Source: Thalassomonas actiniarum (GTDB lineage: Bacteria; Pseudomonadota; Gammaproteobacteria; Enterobacterales; Alteromonadaceae). Taken from it: DNA of 64,000 nt. Positions 8,450-15,629 of this stretch are shown here, one piece after another. Below the pieces are notes generated by a model that saw only the letters and a program-made list of their open reading frames with translations, made no database searches and was not told the origin of the DNA. The translations under genes were made by a program, and so were the position numbers. Location of the stretch: the NCBI RefSeq assembly GCF_000948975.2, contig NZ_CP059736.1:310001-374000 (forward strand), written 5' to 3'. Numbering within the stretch: position 1 is the first letter of the stretch; each line of letters opens with the position of its first letter.

Positions 8450-9104
8450 GGTGGATACCTCGTTGATTAGTATCTGTTGTGGTTAGCTGCCGCTGAGTGC
8501 TCCAACACTCAGAGGTAGCGCTTAATTTTCCCCGGCGCTTTGCCGGTTAAGCAATTGCTCTTTATTTACTCTTACTCATTACAGGTAAAAAAACACCTCC
8601 GCTGGTTGTTGATAAATCGTTGTTTGACCTTTAAGGTATAGTACACAACACTATATAAATCCACAGTGTTCGAGGTGTTTTTGGTAGAAATTTTGGTGGG
8701 ATGGCTGTCTATATTTCTCTTTAAAAAACAACAAGTAAATTCTGCAACTATGTTACATAGAGGTAAAGTGATGCCAGGTTAAGACTATGCTTTAAATTTA
8801 CCTTTATTGCTACCGCTCATCACATGCTTGTAAGGTCGCTTCCGTGCGCTAAGCGAACGAAAATTATCAACAAAAGCTTAATACTTTTTCTCATGTTTAA
8901 TCAGAAAAATGAGAGCTGTATTAAATAGCCGTATTTCCACCGAAAATAAGGGATAATCCCGTCTTTTAGCGGATAGTTACAAAGTCATAAAGTCATAACT
9001 TATTGATGATGCGTTGGTAAAAAGGTAAAGTTTAAATATTTAAGAATAATTTAGTCGACAATACTTCTGCCGTAAATGCGGGGTTTTTCCGGCTAATATA
9101 GCTT
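8450..9104. other. Intergenic region with an inverted repeat
   Basis: No gene seen. It contains the leader at 8475-8523, a short GC hairpin near 8530-8548 (CCGGCGCTTTGCCGG), and a pair of 11-bp inverted arms (AAAAACACCTC at 8589-8599 and GAGGTGTTTTT at 8672-8682). The right arm ends in a T-run, so it could close a small transcript. The rest is AT-rich and runs into the left end of the IS at about 9105. Confidence 0.45.
8475..8523 (-). promoter_or_regulatory. Structured 5' leader shared with the SymE-like locus
   Basis: On the minus strand, upstream of the ATG at 8449, there is a hairpin (CTGAGTG / CACTCAG with a 6-nt loop). It is followed by GCTAACCACAACA. Both the stem sequence and the 13-nt tail recur upstream of the gene at 41100-41384 (41403-41452). 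Known SymE genes are controlled by an antisense RNA acting on the 5' region. A similar role here is an inference. Confidence 0.6.
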
Positions 9105-9107
9105 ATG

Positions 9108-9119
9108 TAGACTCCCTCT
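9108..9119. repeat. IS left subterminal inverted repeat
   Basis: TAGACTCCCTCT, exact reverse complement of 10391-10402. Confidence 0.88.
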
Positions 9120-9296
9120 GTGTCAACACTAAAATGCAGAGCAATTGCGAGCTTATGTACGAGTTCTATGCGTAGCTAACGCGACTCTTTGATATTTACG
9201 CATACTAGAAGCCAAATCTGTTAGGCGAGTTTTACAACTCTTACTATATTACTGACTTTTCTAGCTAATTTAAGTGCAATTTAGTGCGGAACGCTT
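9120..9296 (-). ncRNA. Candidate bridge/seeker RNA region of the IS
   Basis: 177 bp between the transposase stop and the inverted repeat, with no reading frame. IS1111-subgroup elements encode a target-selecting RNA at this place. Inside it, ATCTGTTAGG (9216-9225) is identical to 10406-10415, the sequence across the predicted right IS end and the attC core GTTAGG. That is the kind of match expected of a guide loop. The RNA ends and strand are inferred, not seen. Confidence 0.55.
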
Positions 9297-10343
9297 TTAA
9301 GCTGCCATGTTTAATCGAACAGCTTTATATTCTGTTTTATTTCTTAACAATGAAAATGCAGTTCTAACCGTTTTGTTTGCCAGTGCAACAGCGGCGCACT
9401 TCTTTCCCCTTCGTTCAATAAGTGACTGCAACCAAATATCTTTTTGGCACCTGGCTTTTCGACGTGAAACCTGGTGTACATAGGTAAAAGCGCCTGTTAC
9501 CAGTTGACTCCTTAACATACTATTTTTTACATGCTTACCGATAGTGCCAAGTTTTGCTTTTCCACCTGATGAATGCTGTATTGGTGTCAAACCAATACAT
9601 GCCGCAGCGCCTTTTCCATCTTTAAATACACCAAGTTCATCAGTGCTAAATGCAATATATAAATTGATGGCATTGATAACCCCAACGCCTTCTAGTCTCG
9701 TTAGCTTTTTACACTCGGGATTCTCATCTAATAAGTCTCTCAAGCAATCATCAAACTTATTGATGACTTCGATACTGCTTAAATATTGAAGCCACATTTG
9801 TTCAAGGGCATGACGAAATGTCATGGTAAAACCATTTTCAGCATCTTCTAACGCACCAAATATAGCTCCTTTAAGGCCCCCATTCCTGGGGGTAACTCGT
9901 ATGTTGAACTCAAGTAATAAAGCAGATAATTGATTGTTCAATGCCGTTTTTTGTTTAACAGACAGCTCACGCATACGGAGTATTGATTGAAGTTGTTGCT
10001 GTTCAATACTTTTACCTGACACAAACTTAATGCCAGGTAACATCGATGCTTGAAGGATAGCTAACGCATCATTTATATCTGTTTTTTGGTTTTGTCTGAC
10101 TGAGTTTACTAATTTTGGCGAAATAAGCCGTGCATCATGCCCTAAACTAGTCGCCTTTCTTTTCCAATAGTTGGATGTACCACAAGCTTCGAATACCACA
10201 ACAGATTTTTTCTGGGATGCTAACCATGCCGTAAATTTTAACGGTGTCATTTTAGTATTAGAAAGCACCTGATTTCTATAAAATACACAGACTTGGATAA
10301 CATTTTTTGCCAAATCAACACCAACTGTAGTAATGTTGCTCAT
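9297..10343 (-). CDS. IS110-family (IS1111 subgroup) DEDD transposase
   Basis: 348 aa, full length. The N-terminal RuvC-like domain shows the D-E-D-D set: D10 (VGVDLAKN), E52 (VFEACG), D89 and D92 (KTDINDA). The C-terminal transposase_20 domain contains the helix-hairpin-like RLEGVGVINA and the Ser-rich GLTPIQHSSGGKAK, where the catalytic Ser of this family lies. These enzymes cut and paste through circular forms and are guided by an element-encoded RNA. No frameshift or stop is present, so it may be active. A GGGAG site precedes the ATG. Confidence 0.93.
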   Translation of the reverse strand: MSNITTVGVDLAKNVIQVCVFYRNQVLSNTKMTPLKFTAWLASQKKSVVVFEACGTSNYWKRKATSLGHDARLISPKLVNSVRQNQKTDINDALAILQASMLPGIKFVSGKSIEQQQLQSILRMRELSVKQKTALNNQLSALLLEFNIRVTPRNGGLKGAIFGALEDAENGFTMTFRHALEQMWLQYLSSIEVINKFDDCLRDLLDENPECKKLTRLEGVGVINAINLYIAFSTDELGVFKDGKGAAACIGLTPIQHSSGGKAKLGTIGKHVKNSMLRSQLVTGAFTYVHQVSRRKARCQKDIWLQSLIERRGKKCAAVALANKTVRTAFSLLRNKTEYKAVRLNMAA

Positions 10344-10390
10344 TATCGACTCCCGACCAGATTGAAAACAATTGCCTAGTAAGCATAGGA

Positions 10391-10402
10391 AGAGGGAGTC
10401 TA
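10391..10402. repeat. IS right subterminal inverted repeat
   Basis: AGAGGGAGTCTA, exact reverse complement of 9108-9119. Seven bases separate it from the attC core GTTAGGT at 10410-10416. Confidence 0.88.
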
Positions 10403-10429
10403 ATTATCTGTTAGGTAACTCAATAAAGT

Positions 10430-10909
10430 ATGCAATCACCTTTAGACAAAGTTGGCTCTTTTTATGTTTTTTTAGAGGCAATTCATTATGACGTAAATGA
10501 AGAGTCTTTATGGATTGAAGTTTCCTGTGCAAAACTAGCTGATGAAGTTTATCGTGCAAAACCTAAATCAGGTGATGAGACGGAAGATAGAATCGAAAAA
10601 GTATTGGATGGGTGCCGGGAGATAATTACTGACGAAAACAGTCCTCGCTATAGGATCAGTTTTGAGCATGTTTTCTACCACCAAGTTTGTGAAGAGTTTG
10701 ATTATGATATGTCAAAAGAAAAATGCGATGATAATGGAGTTGTTGGAATCATCGAAGATTCATCACTATTGGCACATTTAAAAAATGATACTGAAGTATT
10801 TTGGCATTGTGAAAGATCCAAAATGTACGTAGTAGCAACATCAAGCAAATGGTTAAGAGTAGTAAGTTCAGAGCCTCCTGAAATAATGTTGGTGGAAAGC
10901 GTTACCTAA
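10430..10909 (+). CDS. Cassette 1: hypothetical protein
   Basis: 159 aa, acidic, no signal peptide or membrane segment, and no family I recognise. It has several Cys residues (SCAKLAD, DGCREI, QVCEEFDYD, KCDDN) and a C-terminal beta-rich part (KMYVVATSSKWLRVV). The ATG lies 13 bases after the R' core. The stop codon TAA is part of the R'' box of its attC, a common compact layout in cassettes. There is no clear Shine-Dalgarno site, so expression may depend on read-through from upstream. Confidence 0.65.
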   Translation: MQSPLDKVGSFYVFLEAIHYDVNEESLWIEVSCAKLADEVYRAKPKSGDETEDRIEKVLDGCREIITDENSPRYRISFEHVFYHQVCEEFDYDMSKEKCDDNGVVGIIEDSSLLAHLKNDTEVFWHCERSKMYVVATSSKWLRVVSSEPPEIMLVESVT

Positions 10910-10976
10910 CAAAGCGCAATCACGCGGAGCAATTTTCCGCTGCGCTTCAAATTGCCCGGTGTTGCGGGCGTTAGCT
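10904..10976 (+). other. attC site 1
   Basis: R'' ACCTAAC (10904-10910) to R' GTTAGCT (10970-10976), 73 bp. Between them lie partly complementary arms (GCGGAGCAATTTTCCGCTGCGC). The stem-loop layout and the shared AATCGCCCGGTGTT-type right half match the other sites. Confidence 0.85.
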
Positions 10977-10987
10977 TCTGAAGTGGT

Positions 10988-11398
10988 ATGAGCGATATAA
11001 ACGAAATCCAAAGGCGAACCGATAAGAAAATATCTGATGCATTGTCCGCGTTGATGAGTAACGCCAAGTGGCGAAAGCTTTTAACTGAGATCGATGGAAA
11101 AGCATTTGGCCTTAAGTGGAAGTTTGTTAACAGTGATGAAATCTATACCGCACAAGTGCCGGTTTTACTGGAGAAAACTTTTGGTGACTGTTTACCTTAC
11201 CCTTATGGCCCCTACAGAGAAATAGAATGGCTATTAATACCTATGGAATACAGTCATCCTAATTCAGACGAATATCGGCCACTGGCAAATAAAAGAAATA
11301 ACTTGCAGTTTATTCGTAATGTAATTGATTGTCTGGGGCAATATCCTGTTGAGCTTTCAGGTGAGGGGTTAAAAATAATAGGGTATAAATGGCTGTAA
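10988..11398 (+). CDS. Cassette 2: hypothetical protein, possibly DUF6678-like
   Basis: 136 aa, soluble. The N-terminal helix is followed by SNAKWRKLL. The centre has YGPYREIEWLLIPMEY and the C-terminus a short alpha/beta part (QFIRNVIDCLGQYPVELS). The KWRKL and REIEWL...P elements recall the DUF6678 family, but I cannot confirm that by eye. The start ATG is 12 bases after the R' core. The stop lies one base before the next R'' box. No function is known. Confidence 0.65.
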   Translation: MSDINEIQRRTDKKISDALSALMSNAKWRKLLTEIDGKAFGLKWKFVNSDEIYTAQVPVLLEKTFGDCLPYPYGPYREIEWLLIPMEYSHPNSDEYRPLANKRNNLQFIRNVIDCLGQYPVELSGEGLKIIGYKWL

Positions 11399-11399
11399 A

Positions 11400-11477
11400 A
11401 GCTAACAAGAAAAATCACTCGGAGCAATTTTCCGTTGCTTCGCAACTACAAATCGCCCGGTGTTTAGGGCGTTAGTC
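11400..11477 (+). other. attC site 2
   Basis: R'' AGCTAAC (11400-11406) to R' GTTAGTC (11471-11477), 78 bp. It contains TCCGTTGCTTCGCAACTACA and the right half AAATCGCCCGGTGTTTAGGGC. Its body is nearly identical to attC 4, as expected for a resident chromosomal array. Confidence 0.88.
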
Positions 11478-11710
11478 GGCCACCACTAGTCAAGCTTAAT
11501 TGTTGTAAAATAGCGGTGTTTGTGAATTAGGTTTGGTGGTTATGTCTTAATTCAAAATTCACGGTTTGGAGTGTAGTGGTGGTGGGTGCAGATAGCGTCT
11601 TCCATTTATCCCTCAAACCATTTTATAAATCGTTGGTGTGGTGCAAATACCCAGCATCCACTAACAAGGCAAAACGCCGGATGCAGCAAGCTGCCCCGGT
11701 GTTTGCAGCG
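11472..11710 (+). other. Cassette 3: no protein-coding gene
   Basis: 239 bp with no frame of useful length on either strand. It contains 9-bp inverted arms (CCACCACTA at 11480-11488, TAGTGGTGG at 11574-11582) that could fold the 5' half into a long stem. It could be a promoter-bearing or RNA-encoding cassette, or a decayed gene. Confidence 0.6.
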
Positions 11711-11716
11711 TTATGT
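11659..11716 (+). other. attC site 3
   Basis: R'' CACTAAC (11659-11665) to R' GTTATGT (11710-11716), 58 bp, short type. The complementary middle is GCAGCAAGCTGC. R'' differs by one base from the complement of its cassette's R'. Confidence 0.78.
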
Positions 11717-11732
11717 GTCATGAGGGATTGAA

Positions 11733-12011
11733 TTGCAAATTGCCGGAATTGTTATAGTTTTGGTGGGCTTCTTGATAGGAGCACTAAACTGGGTATTGTT
11801 TATCAGGCGTAATATTCGAAAGGGAGGCCCATCGGCAGTACCTATTGTTGCTTTAGTATTTGTGTTATTGGGCAGCTTTACTATCGGTGAATCTGAAATT
11901 AAGCAGTATCTTTGGTTAATACTTTTCATTGATTTCACAGCATTACCTATGTTGTTACTTTTAGCATATAAATCGTTAAGAGAAAAAAGTGGCCAATCAA
12001 GTAACACATAA
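11733..12011 (+). CDS. Cassette 4: small membrane protein
   Basis: 92 aa with three hydrophobic segments: about 1-22 (QIAGIVIVLVGFLIGALNWV), 36-52 (AVPIVALVFVLLGS) and 62-82. A positively charged loop (RRNIRKGG) follows the first, so the N-terminus probably faces the periplasm. The start is TTG with GAGGG seven bases upstream; the nearby ATG is out of frame. The stop codon overlaps the R'' box. Many integron cassettes encode such membrane proteins. The function is unknown. Confidence 0.6.
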   Translation: MQIAGIVIVLVGFLIGALNWVLFIRRNIRKGGPSAVPIVALVFVLLGSFTIGESEIKQYLWLILFIDFTALPMLLLLAYKSLREKSGQSSNT

Positions 12012-12080
12012 CAAGCAAAATCACTCGGAGCTATTTTCCGTTGCTTCGCAACTACAAATCGCCCGGTGTTTAGGGCGTTA
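12006..12080 (+). other. attC site 4, split by the group II intron
   Basis: R'' ACATAAC (12006-12012), then a body nearly identical to attC 2, ending ...TAGGGCGTTA at 12080, where the intron begins. Removing the intron (12081 to about 14009) joins GTTA to AGT and restores a consensus R' core, GTTAAGT. Confidence 0.87.
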
Positions 12081-12612
12081 GTGCGTCAAGCAAAGCTTGA
12101 TGCATCTTGCAGGGTGTAAGTCCCTGTCTGGTAAGGCTTAACCAGCCACCAGTATCGAGTGTTGCGCCTGTGGCGGAGTTTCACTGAAACGAACAATACA
12201 GGTGAAGCGTACACAGAGAATCATATAGGCCATAGGGGCTATCGTGGCCCTGAAGTGCTGGTATCGCTCCGAGAATTACCATCTGACTGACGAGGTTTGT
12301 AACGCCACCGAAGTCCATGCAAAGTAGCCGTTATTCATAGCAAACGAAAGGTGAGGCTACGGCGAGTCAGCGGGGTTATCAAGCCATGGCATGTATGAAG
12401 AGATGTATCAGGAACTTGAGAGATCCAAAGGTGTTCCATAAGGATGTGGTAGGAAAGTCTAGCTAACCGTCAGACGAACGATGACCCTTTGGAAGTCAGA
12501 TCAGCCCGTAGTAGTCTGAGCAAGGGAAAGCCTTGTACATGGCGAAGGAGCTGACAGTTATACCAGGTATTAAGCAGAAACATAGGCCGGACAAAGTAGG
12601 GCCGGGATCACT

Positions 12613-13902
12613 ATGACAACCGAACTTAATATCATCGCATTTAAAGCATATACCCACCCCAAGCACAGGTTTCAAAACTTATACGGATTACTAAGTAGCG
12701 ACCGCCTGTATCAAAGCTGGGGTCAGCTCAACAAACAAGCTGCGCCAGGTATTGATGGGGTAACCATTAATGACTATCAGCAAAGCTTGCCAGAAAATAT
12801 TAAGCGCTTAAGTGAGCAGCTCAAGCAGAAATGTTATCGAGCCAATGACATTAAGCGTATCTTTATTCCCAAGTCTAACGGCAAACAACGGCCATTAGGC
12901 CTGCCAACGGTAGATGATAAACTGGTGCAACAGAGTGTCAGCCAAATACTGCAAAGTATTTGGGAGCAAGACTTCCTGGTGAACAGTTATGGTTATCGAC
13001 CAAATAAAAGTGCACATCAGGCAGTACATAGCCTGTCGTTGAATCTTCAATTCAAAGGTTATGGTTATGTTGTCGAGGCGGACATTAAAGGCTTCTTCGA
13101 CAATCTCGATCATGGTTGGTTGCTGCGTATGCTCAAACAACGGATTGATGATAAAGCCTTACTGAAGCTAATCAGCCAATGGTTAAAAGCCCGGATAAAA
13201 TCACCGGAAGGGGTCTTTGAAAAGCCTGCAAGCGGTAGCCCGCAGGGAGGTATTATCAGCCCTGTACTGGCGAACATTTATCTGCATTATGCTTTGGATT
13301 TGTGGTTTGAGAAGAAAGTAAAACCGAGGATGCGGGGAAGAGCCATGATGATCCGTTATGCGGATGATTTTGTCTGTGCCTTCCAATTTGCTCATGATGC
13401 TGAGCGCTTTTATGGGGTGCTTGCGAAACGACTAAAGAAATTCAATCTAGATATCGCACCGGAGAAAACCTCACTGATGACATTCAGTCGATTTAAACCT
13501 GGTAAGAGTCGCCACTTTGTTTTTCTTGGGTTTGAATTTTATTGGGGGATTGATGTCAAGGGTAAACGAAGGCTCAGAAGGCGCACGGCTCCGAAGAAGC
13601 AGAAAGCGATGATGAGCGAATATTACCAATGGATCAAAGCCAAACGTTCAATCAAATTGAGGGAATGGCTACCGCAACTAAAACGTAAATTAACGGGGTT
13701 TAGAAATTACTTTGGTTTACCGGATAACAGTCGTAGCTTGTCACGCTTATATAATTATGTGCTGCATAGCTTATATAAATGGCTAAACAGGCGTAGCGGC
13801 AGAAGAAGTTATAATTGGAGCAGTTTCAAGAAGATGTTAGAATATTTTCAAATTGAGTCACCAAAAGTCAGTAGTCGAAATGTTATTGTCGATTGGTACT
13901 AG
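12613..13902 (+). CDS. ltrA: Group II intron reverse transcriptase/maturase
   Basis: 429 aa. RT blocks are in order: GIDGVTINDYQ (46-56), KRIFIPKSNGKQRPLGLPT (81-99), the YGYRPNKSAHQAV block, EADIKGFFDNLDH (155-167), GSPQGGIISPVLANIYL (208-224) and the catalytic YADD (249-252). A maturase X domain and a basic DNA-binding tail follow (RRSGRRSYNWSSFKKML). There is no HNH endonuclease domain, typical for class IIC, which targets structured or single-stranded DNA such as attC hairpins. It is intact and probably functional. Confidence 0.93.
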   Translation: MTTELNIIAFKAYTHPKHRFQNLYGLLSSDRLYQSWGQLNKQAAPGIDGVTINDYQQSLPENIKRLSEQLKQKCYRANDIKRIFIPKSNGKQRPLGLPTVDDKLVQQSVSQILQSIWEQDFLVNSYGYRPNKSAHQAVHSLSLNLQFKGYGYVVEADIKGFFDNLDHGWLLRMLKQRIDDKALLKLISQWLKARIKSPEGVFEKPASGSPQGGIISPVLANIYLHYALDLWFEKKVKPRMRGRAMMIRYADDFVCAFQFAHDAERFYGVLAKRLKKFNLDIAPEKTSLMTFSRFKPGKSRHFVFLGFEFYWGIDVKGKRRLRRRTAPKKQKAMMSEYYQWIKAKRSIKLREWLPQLKRKLTGFRNYFGLPDNSRSLSRLYNYVLHSLYKWLNRRSGRRSYNWSSFKKMLEYFQIESPKVSSRNVIVDWY

Positions 13903-13936
13903 GGTCGTGTTTTACACGAGTGAATATATAACTGAA

Positions 13937-13970
13937 GAGCCGGATGCGGTAGTTCCGCACGTCCGGATCT
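13937..13970 (+). ncRNA. Group II intron domain V
   Basis: A compact hairpin starting GAGCCGGA, with CGGTAGTTCCG as the inner stem-loop and TCCGGATC closing. It contains the catalytic triad (AGC) and lies about 35 bases after the RT stop, as in other group II introns. Confidence 0.82.
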
Positions 13971-14024
13971 GTGTGGGGTCGGCCTGGTAACAGGTCGCTC
14001 TACCACGATAGTAAAAAGGAAAGT

Positions 14025-14441
14025 ATGCATACATTTTTAGCTTTTTTATCATTGTCGTTGATTGCTACAACAGTATTTTCTGAAGAAATCCCGCGTACTA
14101 AAGATGGGAGGATGGGAACAAAATGCTTTCCTCAATATCAAGGTGAAACAGAAGAGGTTTGTAGTGTTACCATAGCCCAGTTGGTTATCACACCTGAAAG
14201 GTATCATGGGAAGAAAGTAATGGTTCACGGAGAGCTTTCCATGCATTTTGAAGGAACGGGTGTAAAATCTGGAGATCATAAAGTCTGGATCCAAACCGAC
14301 GATATAGATAAGTATTCCAGTTTAGAAGGCAAACACGTTCTGGTTCAAGGTACTTATAATGGCTTGAAATTTGGGCATGGTGGTATGTGGGGAGGTGCAA
14401 TTGAGAGTCCCTCCAGAATTGAATTCAGAGTTAAGATGTAG
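14025..14441 (+). CDS. Cassette 5: exported protein, possibly OB-fold
   Basis: 138 aa starting at the ATG at 14025 (GGA five bases upstream); longer readings would start inside the intron. A signal peptide (LAFLSLSLIATTVFSEE) predicts a periplasmic protein. The mature part has two similar beta elements, YHGKKVMVHGEL and LEGKHVLVQGTYN, which suggest an OB-like barrel, and two Cys (TKCFPQ, EEVCSV) that may pair. The intron upstream separates it from cassette 4. The function is unknown. Confidence 0.62.
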   Translation: MHTFLAFLSLSLIATTVFSEEIPRTKDGRMGTKCFPQYQGETEEVCSVTIAQLVITPERYHGKKVMVHGELSMHFEGTGVKSGDHKVWIQTDDIDKYSSLEGKHVLVQGTYNGLKFGHGGMWGGAIESPSRIEFRVKM

Positions 14442-14446
14442 TTGTT

Positions 14447-14530
14447 ACCTAACAAGTTTGTCAACGATCGCCCTTCGGACTGGACCTCCAAAAGCTGCGC
14501 TTTTTCCGGCCCGTTACAAAAACGTTATTT
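14447..14530 (+). other. attC site 5
   Basis: R'' ACCTAAC (14447-14453) to R' GTTATTT (14524-14530), 84 bp. It contains a purine/pyrimidine-rich central stem (AAAAGCTGCGCTTTTT). It differs in sequence from attC 2 and 4, so this cassette has a different origin. Confidence 0.72.
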
Positions 14531-14562
14531 GCATATTGAGTCTCCATCAGGTTTTTATAATA

Positions 14563-15051
14563 ATGAAAGGAAATGTAATTGTACTGAATGGTGCTTCTAG
14601 CTCAGGAAAAACAACATTGGCTAGACAGCTCCAATCAAAGCTCTCTGAAGTTTATTTACTTTGCTCTTTAGATGCATTTTGGGACATGACACCTTACGGG
14701 GTTTCTGCAGGATCTAAGAATTTTCCAAATATGAAACTTGCTTTAGCAAAATCTGTTAAAGCATTAGCCGAAACTGGCCACAATGTAATTGTAGATATAG
14801 TTTTTTGTGGTCAGAAGACATACTTGGAATTAACGAATGAACTTGAACTTTTTAACCTGAAAGTCATAAAAGTAGAATGCCCCTTAGTTGAGTTGGAAAA
14901 ACGAGAATTAGCTCGAGGTGACCGTAAACTTGGGTTAGCTAAATCACAGTATGAAAGTGTTCATAATGAAGTCTTATACGATATGATTATCAATACCCAT
15001 ATAAACTCTACAGAGCAATGTGCCCAAAAAATCATCGATAGTATGAGTTAA
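14563..15051 (+). CDS. Cassette 6: chloramphenicol phosphotransferase-like P-loop kinase
   Basis: 162 aa, close to the usual length of CPT-like kinases. The N-terminus has a classic P-loop, IVLNGASSSGKTTLARQLQ (GASSSGKT at 10-17). Then come CSLDAFWDMTP, in the place of the catalytic Asp region, VIVDIVFCGQKTYLEL, and VKVECPLVELEKRELARGDR, a lid with Arg residues. This is the layout of CPT-like/AAA_33 small-molecule kinases. Whether it acts on chloramphenicol cannot be told from sequence. I chose the ATG at 14563 because the longer frame runs back through the attC. Confidence 0.75.
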   Translation: MKGNVIVLNGASSSGKTTLARQLQSKLSEVYLLCSLDAFWDMTPYGVSAGSKNFPNMKLALAKSVKALAETGHNVIVDIVFCGQKTYLELTNELELFNLKVIKVECPLVELEKRELARGDRKLGLAKSQYESVHNEVLYDMIINTHINSTEQCAQKIIDSMS

Positions 15052-15056
15052 ATAGC

Positions 15057-15158
15057 ACATAACAATCGCATCAAGAACGGACACAAAAAGCATGGCCTGT
15101 GCTCGTTCCTCGCAAAAGTATAGCCATGCGTATTGTGCCGCTTATGCGGGCGTTATGT
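15057..15158 (+). other. attC site 6 (long, VCR-like)
   Basis: R'' ACATAAC (15057-15063) to R' GTTATGT (15152-15158), 102 bp. CATCAAGAACGGACAC pairs loosely with GTGCTCGTTCCTCG, and GCATGGCC pairs with the later GCCATGCG. The right end TTATGCGGGCGTTATG resembles Vibrio cholerae repeats. Confidence 0.82.
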
Positions 15159-15176
15159 TCCTTCAAGGAGTGATTT

Positions 15177-15629
15177 GTGAAGTGGGAAACTTTAATACCT
15201 GTAACAATAACCATTATCTTTGTTGTAATCGGATGGGTGGTAGCACATAAGCTCACTTCACAGCGTGATATTAAAAACAAACAAAGAGAAATAAGAATTC
15301 AGTATTTGCTAGAAGCCTATGAAGCTCTTATGGTTGCAGGAAGAAACAGGACAATCTTACCAAATTATGAGCAGGTAGAACGTGCTGTTTTTCTTCTCGA
15401 AATGTTTGGGACTCCAAGCCAGGTTGAACTTTCAAGGAAGTTTACGAAGGAGATGGCCGAGAACAACAACTCAAATTTTACTGAACTAGTGGTTGAAATC
15501 AGGAACTTCGTGAGGAATGAGCTTGATCTAAAACACCTTGGCCGAGATATTAATATTTTGCGAATAGATCCAATAAACCCGGAACATAACAAGTTAATTC
15601 AGCCGACCGCTAAAGCGTCGGCTGATTAA
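15177..15629 (+). CDS. Cassette 7: membrane-anchored hypothetical protein with attC-derived tail
   Basis: 150 aa. One N-terminal membrane segment (LIPVTITIIFVVIGWVVAH), then a charged helical cytoplasmic domain (SQRDIKNKQREIRIQYLLEAYEAL; QVERAVFLLEMFGTPSQVEL). The start is GTG with AAGGAG six bases upstream. The last 13 or so residues (NKLIQPTAKASAD) are translated from the attC site itself, so they are not part of the original fold. Similar membrane-anchored helical proteins of unknown function are common in cassettes. Confidence 0.65.
   Translation: MKWETLIPVTITIIFVVIGWVVAHKLTSQRDIKNKQREIRIQYLLEAYEALMVAGRNRTILPNYEQVERAVFLLEMFGTPSQVELSRKFTKEMAENNNSNFTELVVEIRNFVRNELDLKHLGRDINILRIDPINPEHNKLIQPTAKASAD

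Larger units (their letters stand above)
9105..10409 (-). mobile_element. IS110-family insertion sequence, IS1111 subgroup, at an integron attC core
   Basis: About 1.3 kb. Perfect 12-bp inverted repeats (TAGACTCCCTCT at 9108-9119; complement at 10391-10402) bracket one DEDD transposase gene. The repeats are subterminal, as in the IS1111 subgroup, where a few extra bases lie outside each repeat. With 3 bp on the left and 7 bp on the right, the right end falls at 10409, directly before GTTAGGT, the R' core of an attC site. The non-coding part lies after the transposase stop, again as in IS1111. The exact left end is less certain because the left flank shows no clear attC half. Confidence 0.82.
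12081..14009 (+). mobile_element. Group IIC intron (attC-targeting type)
   Basis: About 1.93 kb. The 5' end GTGCG matches the group II consensus GUGYG. RNA domains I-III fill 12081-12612, the reverse transcriptase is in domain IV, and domain V (GAGCCGGATGCGG...CCGCACGTCCGG, about 13937-13970) and a short domain VI follow. The 3' end is ...ACCACGAT at 14009; an end at 14007 (...CCAC) is also possible and would give R' GTTAGAT. Insertion inside an attC core and the small endonuclease-free RT point to class IIC-attC. It is oriented like the cassette genes. Confidence 0.85.

Noticed and set aside
8450-9104. Integron integrase or attI at the left border
   Set aside because: No tyrosine recombinase frame on either strand and no clear attI-like sequence before the IS.
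9105-10409. CRISPR or other RNA-guided defence locus around the IS110-type gene
   Set aside because: No repeat-spacer array or Cas-like protein is present; the RNA-guided feature concerns transposition only.
13971-14024. Upstream extension of the cassette 5 gene into the intron
   Set aside because: The first 18 codons would come from intron domain VI; the ATG at 14025 has its own GGA site and starts the signal peptide.
14371-14562. Upstream extension of the CPT-like gene
   Set aside because: It would translate attC 5 and the end of the cassette 5 gene; the P-loop protein starts naturally at 14563.
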